In this document: one piece after another, positions 49,147 through 60,469 of the stretch
Layout of the letters: every line of letters begins with the position of its first letter
Numbering within the stretch: the first letter of the stretch is position 1
Source of the DNA: Carex sylvatica
Taxonomy: Eukaryota; Streptophyta; Magnoliopsida; Poales; Cyperaceae
Assembly: GCA_964058845.1 (NCBI GenBank)
Contig: CAXKVR010000062.1
Coordinates: 1-64,000, forward strand
DNA: 64,000 nucleotides
Direction of reading: 5' to 3'
Notes under the pieces: model-generated
Told to the model about the DNA's origin: nothing
Database searches by the model: none
What the model saw: only the letters and a program-made list of their open reading frames with translations
Translations under genes and position numbers: made by a program

Positions 49147-52100
49147 TTATACTCAAAGGTCGAGAGTTCGATTCCCTCTCACGACTTCGTAGCTTCTACG
49201 AAGGTTTTCAAAAAAAGACATTTCAAAATTTTGACCGTAAGAAATATTTAAATCAATCTATTTGATGTACTTTGTATCAATTTTTGTTTTTTGTTTTTTC
49301 TCAAGTCTATATCCAGTGGGCTGAATATATATATTATATCTAATGTTTATATTTCCAAATAAGTAGCAGTCGTGTTTGTTAACATTATTTTTTCGTTTGT
49401 TTTGCAAATATATATATTATTGGTTGATAAGTATACGTACGTCTTCGGAACTAGCAGTGTGGAATTGAGTAATCTCAAGAAAAAAAAAAAGCTGTAGACT
49501 AGCCTCAGTGCCTCACACATTTAAATATATATCCATAAATAATTTATTTTCCATTCAGATTTCGAACCTACACAAACTCCTTTACTGTAGACGTTATCCT
49601 TATTCACTAAATCGAAAATCGGATCTCGTCCATATAACCTTTTCCTGGACAAAAAAAATATAATGTAAGTAAATTTAGTTTTTTTTTAAAATAAATAAAG
49701 GTCAATTGACTTCATTTTGATTGAATACATCCACCATTGTCTATATTCGGACGGTTCATTTAAAATTAAACAAATTAATTAAAGAATCGGGTTTGACAAA
49801 AACCAATGTCTTTCCCCAATTTCATTTTAGAAGAACGTTTTAATTTAATTACTTTGTAGGCTCGCTCCAATATTAAGAGCAGAAGACTGAAGAGTGAAAC
49901 TAGTTAGCTACTGTCGTTTCTACCTTTCTATGTATTTTTTGAAAGAATATTTTTCTATCGATTTTTTTTTTATTTAAAAAATGTAAACTTTTAAATTAAT
50001 CTTCTAGAGAAAAATATTATATGAACTTGGGAATTTAAGAACGAAGGTTGGGATTTGAAATTCCAATCCTACCCATGAAATAAGGAGTTGGAATTTCAAC
50101 TCTCGGCATAAACTCAGTTTTTATTTTTCTATTAAAAAAAGAAGGGTAAAAAATGAAAATAGCAGCTGTTGAATGGGCCGTGAGTTTAATTTGAAATAGA
50201 AAATTAGATGATTAAACACAAACCGTCCCAACTAATTATAAGACTAAGAGTGTTCAACAATTCTAATTCATTAATTTTTTCCCCCTCAAAATAAAGAACA
50301 TTTAGGAAAATATCCTCAAAAGTAAAAAAGGCTATTTATGAATTATTAGTAGGGCACAATGGCAGTGCATTTTATGGGCTTGTCAGCCCAAAAAAAGCTG
50401 ATATCATTGCATTTGCAGCTGCCAAGTCCAGACAGGGGCAGGGGCAGGGGCAGGGGCAGGGGCAGGGGCAGTCATTTTCTCTTTTTCTTTTTTCTTTAAA
50501 ATACTCTTCTTTTCTCGTTGTTTTTTGTTTTCTGTTTTGGATCTTTTTGAAAGGCTCTATATATATTGCAGCGTGCATGCATGACTTTCTGCATCTTTTT
50601 ATGATTTTGCATATTTGGGTAGGGACATCGCATGATAGGAGCCAAACGGTTAGATTTTAAATTAACGGTTAGATTTTAAATTACTGGGTCCTGCTCTCCT
50701 ATTTGGAGAGCAGCGGGAGTAGCATTCCACATGATGAGAGAAGCATGTTACCGTTTATTTGTTCCTTTAAGGCTATGCTCCAAAATCAGATGTAAATACT
50801 CATTAATGGAAATGGAGGGAAAGAAGATCGAGGGGATGTTGAATTTATTGTCAATCTCGTTGGATTTTATGTCAACATTGAGCATATATGTAATCTTATT
50901 ATGGACTGTTTATATATGGTTGTTAATTAAAGTGATCAAATAAGGTAATAGACAATTAATATATTCATTAGAATGTGGACCATGAATGTGTATAACAATT
51001 TAGGCAAAGATCAAATTATTGATAGACTGATTTAGAAATTTGTAATTCATAAAAGTACCTTTTCAGAGATCAGAAATCTGTCTTTATGGAGGGTTGTGTT
51101 GTCCACACGAATATCGATGCAGTCTCATAGCTTTTGATGTGCTAGCACGATTTTTGATGTGACTGCACATTATACCTTTTTCAAATTGGCAGATAACCAT
51201 AAATGTTATGATATATAAGGATTGATCCCAAAAGCACAAGGTAACTTAGGAAAGCACAGAAACTGAACATACGTTTTTCTCTTAAGAAAAATACAGTTAT
51301 GTGTGTCTTCTCTTTTTCTTCCACCATCAAAAATAGAGAAGAGAAATTCATTAGAAAATATAGAGAAGATTTCTCAAGGGCCATCCCTTGCTGTCTTGGA
51401 AAACTTATTCCTCGACCCGACGACAAAAGACAAGAAAGACTTCTTGCCATTGAAGACTTGTCTCGTGCTCACGGATACGGCTTACTCTACTATGGTTTTG
51501 ACTAATCCATGACAAACGACATGGAATCAAGCATTATGCTCCGCACTTATAATTTATGTTTTGGGTCTCTTTGGCATAGAACGGTCCTTAGGTTAAGGTG
51601 TGGAACTGTTTCTCCTTCCCCGGAGTGTAAGTGTTTGACCCCTAGATAAGATGTAATTGTTTGATCTCTAGATAAGACATAATTGTTTAGCCTTTATAAT
51701 TCCCCAACAGGAGAGTCTCCCCTTTTGCACAGTAATCTTACATTCCGATTTGAGAGGAAAAGCTTTCACCAAAAATCTACACAGTACTCCCCTTCATACA
51801 GTGACCGTTCTCCTTCATTTCCTATCTGATTCTCCCTTTCTGAAGCAGGTGAAAGTGCACCTGATCGGACGGACTGGTGAGATCTCCCATCTGCACAATA
51901 ATTTTTCCTTCCCCTTTCTCCGCGTACCCTTTTCTGAAGCTGAGCCTAACTATTGCATTGCAACTATCATTTTTAATGTATCATTGGTAGATAAATTACA
52001 AAAGATAAACAAGTATTTAATTAAAGTCCTTTTGACTTTTCTTGAAAATAAAATGAAAGGCATTTCAAATTGTAGGATATATGTGTGTGTGTGTACACAT

Positions 52101-52610
52101 GGGAGAATGATACTGGTAACCATATTTATTTAATAAGAAAGAAATATATAGGTAAAATTTTGAAGTAAATATGGAATAAATTATTAATATCTAATTACAA
52201 AATGATGTCTAAAAGCATCGTAATAAATAAATAAATAAAGTGCATCTAATTTGGAATTGGGGCAGTCGCAGTAGTTTCTCTCCATCCAACTGCAGTTGAG
52301 GGTGGTACAATGCTCATAAATGGTACACTAAAGTGTAGGAAATGAACTGAAATACACAGAAGCTAGCGTCATTAAATTGTAGCCATGTGTTGTCATTGAC
52401 TCATATTTATTTATTTATTGCCTTCAACTCTTCCTTCCACTTCCACATGGCGATGGTTTGAGGCTTTGAGCTATTCCATTTCAGAATTACAACCTTAACT
52501 TGTTCAGGAATGAGGATATCAATCTACTACTGCATTTATATTAATCTATTCTCACCACTTCCTCTCAAATTTTAATGTTTTAAAATGATTAATCTAACTC
52601 TACATATATA
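49147..52610. other. gene-poor AT-rich region
   Basis: No protein-coding family recognised. It contains a CAGGGG microsatellite, a doubled acggttagattttaaatta (50,648-50,684), and three spaced copies of an aattgtttgacc/aattgtttgatc phrase with tagataagatgtaa between them at about 51,625-51,690. Open frames at 51,181-51,512 and 51,750-52,133 have no recognisable domain. Confidence 0.4.
50433..50471. repeat. (CAGGGG)6.5 microsatellite
   Basis: Perfect hexanucleotide array of 39 bp. The G-rich strand has seven GGGG-type runs at regular spacing and could form a G-quadruplex. Confidence 0.92.
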
Positions 52611-52619
52611 TATATATAT

Positions 52620-52947
52620 GAGGAGGGATCGGATGACACCGTCTATTTTCAAAGTTTTCAAGGTGTCGATCCAAACCGTTCAACTTGATGAATATGTTAA
52701 AATGTGTCTGCAGATCAAATTTTATATTTTTTTGAATTTTTTTACTATTTATTCAGATGGGTACAAAAATTCAACGGTCTGAATATAGCGATTTTGTTAA
52801 ATACTTAATAAATAGTAAAAAAATTCCGAAAAATGTAAAATTTGATCTGCAGACACATTTTAACATATTCATCAAGTTGAACAGTTTGGATCGACCGTTT
52901 GGACTTTGAAAACTTTAAAAATGAACGGTGTCATCCGATCCCTCCTC
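52620..52947. mobile_element. 328-bp MITE with long perfect ends
   Basis: The ends GAGGAGGGATCGGATGACAC and GTGTCATCCGATCCCTCCTC are perfect inverted repeats, and the arms pair over about 135 bp (tgtctgcagatcaaatttta / taaaatttgatctgcagaca). It is flanked by TATATATAT on both sides (52,611-52,619; 52,948-52,956), which may be a 9-bp target duplication but lies in TA repeats. Confidence 0.85.
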
Positions 52948-52956
52948 TATATATAT

Positions 52957-54008
52957 TAAAATTTAAAACAAAATAAAAATGATGTACTTATATATATATA
53001 TATATAATTTATCTAATAAATTAGTTTATTATTTAAATAATTAAAAAATGAATTTAATTTCATTGACACTGATCTGACTTTGCTCAAAACAAAATAAAAC
53101 AAAACAAAAAGACACTGATCAGAAACCAAAATCACTAGCATTGGATTCTTTTATAAAATAATTACAGTGAATTAAGATAAAGGGTGTAATTCTCTTCTAG
53201 TTCAATATATTTAATATGATATTTTAAATGTGGGTCCACCAAATCCATTGAACACGTAGACAGATATAATTAAGTTGGGTATTTAATTTAGAGTGGTACC
53301 AGGATTTGATCCTAACTGTTTCTTTGACTTGCTGCGACTATAATTATTAATTACAGGTATTTATTGCGCCATTCAACAAAAATCAACTTATTTATTGTCC
53401 ATCAATGTCTCAACTTAATTATATGGTCAAAGAGTTAGCACTTGTCCTCTATTCTCTCCCTCCCTCCTTGCACCCCACAACAATGAGAATCAAACAATTC
53501 ATTATATTTATTTACTATATATATTCTTAATTTTAAAAATTCATTCTAAATTGAGAATCAAACTTTAATCTATTTTTAATGAATTGTAGAATGTCACAGA
53601 TTCGAAATCCCGATCACCCTTTACAACACCTCTAAAGCTCTAATTTAGTCTTTAGAGAGACCTAGTTATTATTACTTGCATAATCCTCATCATTAGTATA
53701 CCTGCTACTGATTTACTCCGCTAAAAATTAATGCAACTAAAAATTCTTAATCAATAGAGTTTGGTGATCACAATTTCAAAAATCTTTTGAATTGACTTCA
53801 AGTGACTATTGAAATCGATCTGCTTCACGAGTAATAATTGTTCATGCAAAGTTCTAAATTTTTTTGAATTCAATTAGTAAAAAAACAAGCGGTCAAAAAA
53901 ATTAATTTTTTATAAGTTATTAAAAGTTCTTTTATGTATTTATTATTCATTATTTTTTTTACCACTTGAATTTATACTAAATGAATTCAAAAAATTTTAA
54001 ATTTTGTA
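52957..54008. other. AT-rich intergenic DNA with MITE-like remnants
   Basis: 53,755-54,017 resembles the element at 36.35-36.69 kb (gtttggtgatca, cacgagtaat, atgaattcaaaaaattttaa) and looks like an older, partly lost member into which the next element inserted. No gene seen. Confidence 0.4.
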
Positions 54009-54017
54009 TGTACATGC

Positions 54018-54427
54018 GAGTAGAACTAGGGTGTTCTTAAGTTCACCAAGGCTCTATGTGAACTCAAATTTAAACCTATCAAATTGATTTCAAACAATGA
54101 ATTCAAACAATTGAAATCCATCTACCTTACGAGTGATGCGTTTGCATGTGAAAATTTTAAATTTTAAATTAATTTTGTATAGAATCAAACTGTCAAAATT
54201 AGAAGATTCAAAAATTAATTTAAATGCATTAAATTTTTTAACTTTTTTTACCACTTCACTCTATACAAAATTAATTCAAAAATTTAAAATTTTCACATGT
54301 AGACACATCACTCGTAAGATAGATGAATTTCGACGGTTCAAATTTGTCATTTGAAACCAATCCGATAGGTTTTAGAGTTGAGTTCAAAAAAGAACTTTGT
54401 GAACTTAAGAACAACCTAGTTCTACTC
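54018..54427. mobile_element. 410-bp MULE-type MITE with 9-bp target duplication
   Basis: Perfect terminal inverted repeats GAGTAGAACTAGG, flanked by TGTACATGC at 54,009-54,017 and 54,428-54,436. A 9-bp duplication and G-starting ends fit the Mutator superfamily. The inner arms mirror each other (tacgagtgatgcgt / cacatcactcgta; taattttgtatagaa / ctatacaaaatta). No coding capacity. Confidence 0.9.
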
Positions 54428-55485
54428 TGTACATGCAGGGGCAAATCTACATGGAACCAGGGATGAACAAGTACCCTACCCTGAATTTTGAAAAACAATT
54501 CTCACAGTATGTATGATGAGCTCTTGTTCTACCTTAAAAAAAGTTATTGCCCTATCTTGTTGAATCTTTGTTTCTTGTTCTCTTTGTAGTTTGTACAAAC
54601 AATTAAGTTTTGACAATCAATTTCTAGCTCCCATCCTCCTCGTCTGTGATTTTATTTGGTAATTAATAGTGAATTTCTAATAATTTATGGAGAAAAAAGA
54701 TCCCTTCGTCTACATAGACATGGAGCACGTGAGCCAATAAGAAGCACATGGTGGTTTTCTGTGAGCCACGTCCAAGATTAGAGAGAAAATAAAGCACTGA
54801 TTTTAAATTCTTTTCTTTTGTTGTTTCTTCTTCTTCATTTTCAAAGCTACGGATACTGATTGTTTTCATTTCCTTTGATCTACTAAGTTTGCTAATTGTC
54901 TAAATTATTTTCTATTTTTTTCATTTATTTATTACACATATTTTTTTTTAAGAGTCACACGGTTATTAATATATAATTTCAAGAGCTTAATGACATATGA
55001 GCATAAACCAATATTGGGTTTCTTATCTTATGCTTAGATCGGAAGAACTTTTTTTATCATGGTAATTATTTTTTATTTAGTATCCGATTAGCTAATGAGT
55101 TTGAATCCGACTAATTATTTTCTTTTCATACCCTGACGGAAATTCTGAATCCACCTCAGTGTACATGTATCACTTGAGTTAGATCAGTTTCAACAAATTG
55201 AATTTATTATTTGAAGTCAATTTGATATAATTTTTAAAATTTTGCTCATCAAACTCTCTTGATGAACACAACAAATGTTAGTTGAGCATGTTAAAAAACA
55301 AAAGACAAGAATTTTTTTTTGAAGAGTGAAGGTATAGTACAGATGAGTAGTTGGTATCCCCTCCTCGTCGGCTATAATCATTGCTCAACATAATTTCGTC
55401 CCCAATTTAATATGTAGCCTTGGGCGGATTTAAGTTTGATCGATGAGATCAATGTCCTCTAGTTTTTTTTTTGTCTTTAATTGTA

Positions 55486-55573
55486 TATATTTATATATTG
55501 TTTTAAATATATTGATATATTGTATTAAATATATTTATATATTGTATTAAATATATTTATATATTGTATTAAG
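55486..55573. repeat. AT minisatellite, 22-24-bp unit
   Basis: Four copies of atatatttatatattgtatta with small changes. Confidence 0.85.
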
Positions 55574-56011
55574 TTTGTCAAAAAAAAAAATTATATTAAG
55601 TATTTCTTTAAGGAATTTCTTATGTTTGTCCCCTCATAAATGTGAATGTGTAAATATTATTTCATTGTTACTCTCGTATTTATTACTATTTTATACTTTT
55701 GATGTAAACCTCATACGATATCAAGAGTTGTCGTATGATTTTTTATTCTTATTGAAAATAATTCTGCCTCCATAAATATTTTCAGCGGATTTGGGATTAG
55801 TTTTGCAGTCGATTTGGGATTTTCATACTAGTAGGTGTCTAATTTAGAAAAAATTAGGAAGGAATTCCTTCCTTCCTTTTTTTTTTTTTTTTTTTATCTT
55901 TTTGGAAAAATCCTCTCGTGTCTGTAATGGAACAACGAAAAAGAGGGGTGAGATTGAGATGTAATTACGGGATAATTTTTTATTTGTAGAAAATATTATA
56001 AAATAATAGAG

Positions 56012-56040
56012 AGAAAGAGAAAGAGAAAGAGAAAGAGAAA
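56012..56040. repeat. (GAGAAA)n microsatellite
   Basis: Four to five units of gagaaa in a purine-only tract. Confidence 0.85.
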
Positions 56041-56395
56041 TAATATTTTGATTTTTCGATACATAAAATTGAAAATTTTCCGATCTAAAGCTAGCGTTAT
56101 TTTTTCTTTGCTTTTTCTAATTGCATTGGATTCTGTATAGCAACTTCCTTTCGACTTAAAAGAAATTTAAGGTAACTGAAAAATAAATTTTTAGAGCTGT
56201 GAAATTTTATCAATCTTTGTATGCATGAAAATTTTAAGGTAGTCTTTCTCTTCCCTCTATTATTTTAAAATATTTTTCTATAAGCAAAAAAGTTATCTAA
56301 TTTTGGCGTGACCATTAGCAGTCCAAGTGGAATAGTGAAAAAATGTCATTGATAGTTGATAGTTGATACCTCCTCCTCAGGGCATCTCAGAATGT

Positions 56396-56430
56396 ACTGA
56401 AACTGAAACTGAAACTGAAACTGAAACTGA
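56396..56430. repeat. (ACTGAA)6 microsatellite
   Basis: Perfect 6-bp repeat. A minus-strand open frame over it, giving alternating Phe-Gln, is not evidence of a gene. Confidence 0.92.
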
Positions 56431-56885
56431 ATCAGTGTCCCTAAATTTTTCAATTTTAGAACTTGTAGACCAACTTTAATTTCTTCAAATTTACAGAATT
56501 TTAACATCACAAAATAACAGGAACTGTGCAAGTGCAGAGATGTTTGGGTAGATGGAAACATACATTTTAGCTTTTTTTGACACAGTGACAGATGAGATCA
56601 AAAGCCCCCCATAAAGACTATTCAAAGTGGCAACTGACAATGCATCATGTCATGTTTCTCTTTTTATTGTTATTTCATTTTATTTTTATCATTTTAATTA
56701 AACATTAATAACTTAAGTTGAAATTGATTTTCTTAATCTTAGCACAACTGATTGATTAAGATAAGATAGTACAAGTTATGAGCGAGGCAACCTACCTACA
56801 TTTCATATATATTAATTAATTCTCACCCAAAATCTGTTGTTGCAATAGCATTAGCATTATCATTAGCATTAGGTATCTATATATA

Positions 56886-57055
56886 CCGAAATTTTTATAA
56901 ATACCCAAAAAAAACATAAAATTACGGAATCTACCCACTATTTGAATGAAATTCGAAAAATGCCCAATCCGGTTATCCAATAACCGGATTTGGGACAAAT
57001 TTCCGGTCAACAGATTCCCGGACTCAAAACAATAAATCCGGTTAACCATTAACCG

Positions 57056-57086
<31 letters not shown>

Positions 57087-57113
57087 AAACACCTTTCCGG
57101 TTAACCATTCACC

Positions 57114-57148
<35 letters not shown>

Positions 57149-57179
57149 ACCTTTCCGGTTAACCATTCACCGGATTTGT

Positions 57180-57215
<36 letters not shown>

Positions 57216-57950
57216 GAATTTTTTTTTGTATTAAATATTAGAAATGTTGAATATATTTTTTTGAAAATAGATGAAATATAATATAATTTGATTTATTAGA
57301 AAGACTGCAACAAATAACCCGGATTAATATTTTTCAGGCCGGATTTTTCACGGCTGTAAGAAAAATTAATATATTTCTTTATGTGTTATTGGAAAAAAAT
57401 AAAAATGCTTAGATTCTGAGTTATTGATCCCGGTTCAAAAGTCACTTCTAGGTAATCCAGAAAATATTGTGATTTTTTTAGTAAATTTAATTTATTAAAA
57501 GTTGTATCTATTTTTGAAAAAAATAAAAACTTTAATTTATTTAATAGTTGTTATTAAAAAAGAATTCTCAAAATAGATACAACTTTTAATAAATTAAATG
57601 TACTGGAAAGATCACAATATTTTCTGGATTACCTAGAAGTGACTTTTGAACCGGGATCAATAACTCAGAATCTAAGCATTTTTATTTTTTCCCAATAACA
57701 CATAAAGAAATATATTAATTTTTCTTACAGCCGCAAAAAATCCGGCCTGAAAAATATTGATCCGAGTTATTTGTTGCAGTTTTTCTAATAAATCAAATTA
57801 TATTGTATTCCATCTATTTTCAAAGAAATATATTCAACATTTCTAATATTTAATACAAAAAATAAAAAAATTATGTTTAAAAAAAAATTTCTGTTCAAAA
57901 AAAAAAAAAAAAAAAAAATCAAAAAACCGGTGCACCATTAACTGGAAGTA

Positions 57951-57990
<40 letters not shown>

Positions 57991-58124
57991 GGTGAATGGT
58001 TAACCGGAAATTCGTCCCAAATCCGGTTATTGGATAACCGGATTGGGCATTTTTCGAATTTCATTCGAATAGTGGATAGATTCCGTAATTTTATGTTTTT
58101 TTTGGGTATTTATAAAAATTTCGG
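56886..58124. mobile_element. 1.24-kb foldback element with about 0.6-kb arms
   Basis: Starts CCGAAATTTTTATAAATACC and ends GGTATTTATAAAAATTTCGG, flanked by CTATATATA on both sides (56,877-56,885; 58,125-58,133). Nearly the whole element is two opposed arms, down to a short centre near 57,530. Each arm carries CCGGTTAACCATTMACCGG motifs separated by long T (left) or A (right) runs: three in the left arm, fewer and altered in the right. The ends also contain tccggttatccaataaccgga palindromes. There is no transposase. The 9-bp duplication suggests a Mutator-like origin, with the caution that it is TA-rich. Confidence 0.9.
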
Positions 58125-58420
58125 CTATATATATCTCACATTTTCACATCTTTGAATTAACCAATTAATAGTTGCCCAAATAATTAGTCCAACCCATCAA
58201 TAATCTGTGAATACAATTTTATATTTCTAGCCTTTTCATGTTTCATCTCTTTCAAGTTCCAATCCTCAATAATATTGAAATCTCATAAAAAGGGGATTCA
58301 AGTATAAAGTGAGACGCCATTAGTTAAATACTAAACCAAAAGAATTTATAAAATAAATTCTATGCAGGAATAAGATAATAATTTAATAAATTTCCATATA
58401 TTAATTATAGATGAGGAGGG

Positions 58421-58787
58421 TTAAAATGCGCCAATTAATTTTGTGCTCCAACCATACCTCATATCTTTATCTTTGTTCTCAAACTTCAATCAGTCGATTC
58501 GAACCATTTAACATGATCTACATATTAAAATGTGTTTAAAGAACAAATTTTATATTTTTTTTGGAATTTTTTTTTTTAGATAGATACATAATCATTACTT
58601 CTGGACTATTCTCCAAAAATAATAATTTTGTACCTATCTAAACAAATAGTAAAAAAAATTCAAAAATATAAAATTTGGTCTCTAAGCACATTTTAATATG
58701 GAGATCATATTGAGCGGTTTGAATTTTGAAAATAAAGTTAGAGATGTAAGGTATGGTTGAGGCATAAAACTAGCGGTGCATTTTAAA
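58421..58787. mobile_element. inverted-repeat element (MITE)
   Basis: Ends ttaaaatgcgcc / ggtgcattttaa, and the arms pair over more than 100 bp (tccaaccatacctcatatc / gtaaggtatggttga; atattaaaatgtgttt / cacattttaatat). The arm layout resembles the 52.6-kb element, with gatctacat...ttaaaatgtgt and a central atagtaaaaaaa shared, so the two are probably distant relatives. Confidence 0.7.
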
Positions 58788-58789
58788 TC

Positions 58790-60469
58790 TAATATATCAA
58801 TTTATTTTAGCAATCATTAGTGTGGTTAATTTAAGATATGAGGGAATACGAGAGATTTATTAAAGCTTAGATGGAGATGTATCCAATAATGATGTTTTGG
58901 TGGGTAAATATAAGATATTTTGAAGTTTTGATGAATAAGAAAAAATTTGTTGGATTAGTTGGTATGAAAATGAAAGTGCATGATAATGTGTGGTTTAAGC
59001 AGATGAGCATTAAAATCTGGTTAGCTGCTCGACTTAAATGAAGAAAGTGGACTACTGGAGTGGAGTGTCTCTCAGTCTCTGTAAAGACCAGAGAAAGAGA
59101 AACTTCTCATTAGAGGAAACAAAATTAACTGTGCGTGAAAGATGTACAGTATTTGGTTTCTCTCCCTCTTTTTTTTTTTGAAAAAAGAAAGAAAAAGAAT
59201 ATATGAGATTGAGCCCCCAGTCCCACCCCCTTCGTCTCTTTCTACACTAGCTGCTCTCCGATTCCTCTACAAATTAACTTTTCTGATAGAATCAATCCTC
59301 TGCTACTACTGCCAACAGCCAAGGCGGAACACATAATAATTATTATTTTTTTATTTCGCTAGCTTCCATTGAGAGCAGTCTTTTCTCTTAGCTGTTCTTT
59401 GGGGATGAAAGGAACCCATAACATAACTATACTATACGTATAACTATAACGTATAAATGTATGCAGCTAATTATGTAATAGTTATACAGTATAAACGGGA
59501 AGGGTATCGAATCCCAGTACTGGTACTTTTTTTCTGACTCGTGAACAGAAAAGGAAAGAGAGGCGAACCTGGCAAGGAAGGACTTTGAATTTTTGCAAAC
59601 AAACCATGAAGAAAATCACTTATCTAACAAGTGCCCAAACCAGCAAAAAAGTGACAAGGTGACAACCGGTCTGGTACTGCTACTAGTAGTAGTTGCGATT
59701 TCTATTCTACTTGCCACCAAACCACAAGTGATAGGTGATGCTAACATGCAGTAGGGGCATTTCTTTATTTCCTATTCAAACATCCATTCATAATCAAGAA
59801 ATAGAAACGCTAATTAATGAAGAGATCATCTAATAATATTATAAGAAAAACCGTGTGTTGTAGTTTAGTTTTAACTATAAATTTATAATCAATAAATGAA
59901 GAGCATGTTTATAATTTTGAAAGGATCTCAGTTGCAAACTTTAGTCGGTAGGGCCAAGATTTTAGGTACAAGTGTAGTGTGTACCGTTTAATCTATATAG
60001 TTAATTTCCATTTGAAGTACCGTATTTAATTAATACAACTTTTACAAAAGCCACTAATTGATGAAATGCCTACAACGGTTGCTACACTTGCAATTCACAA
60101 GAAAAACAAAAGCAAAAAATAGTACCATTGTGCCAAAGGCCCCCCAGCCATTAGACAATTATATTGTTGCTCTTAAACATTCATTCATTAATGAGCTCTC
60201 ATAAACAGCAATTTAATTACCAGACAGAAAAAGCATATCCCAAAAGTCAAAGCTAGTGCAATCCATCCCTCATATTCCCCATCCTAAGAAAAATAACAAA
60301 CCCGGCATGTCATCATAACTTAAAATAACATGGCAAAAAAAAAAAAAAAAAACAGAGACTAAAAAGCCAACAACTTGCCCCACTGATTTTTATGTACATA
60401 AAACCCTTCTAAAACCCATAAGAAAAGGGTACTGGTAAATGAACTCTGTTAAACATAGTTTCTCCCCTT
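58790..60469. other. intergenic region downstream of the receptor kinase
   Basis: AT-rich, no gene recognised. It should contain the 3' UTR of the receptor kinase next to 60,469. Confidence 0.4.

Larger units (their letters stand above)
54437..56876. other. AT-rich intergenic region with simple repeats
   Basis: No gene recognised. Contains a partial MITE (55,190-55,275, ending tcaaactctcttgatgaaca), AT minisatellite, GAAAGA and CTGAAA microsatellites and poly-T runs. Confidence 0.4.
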
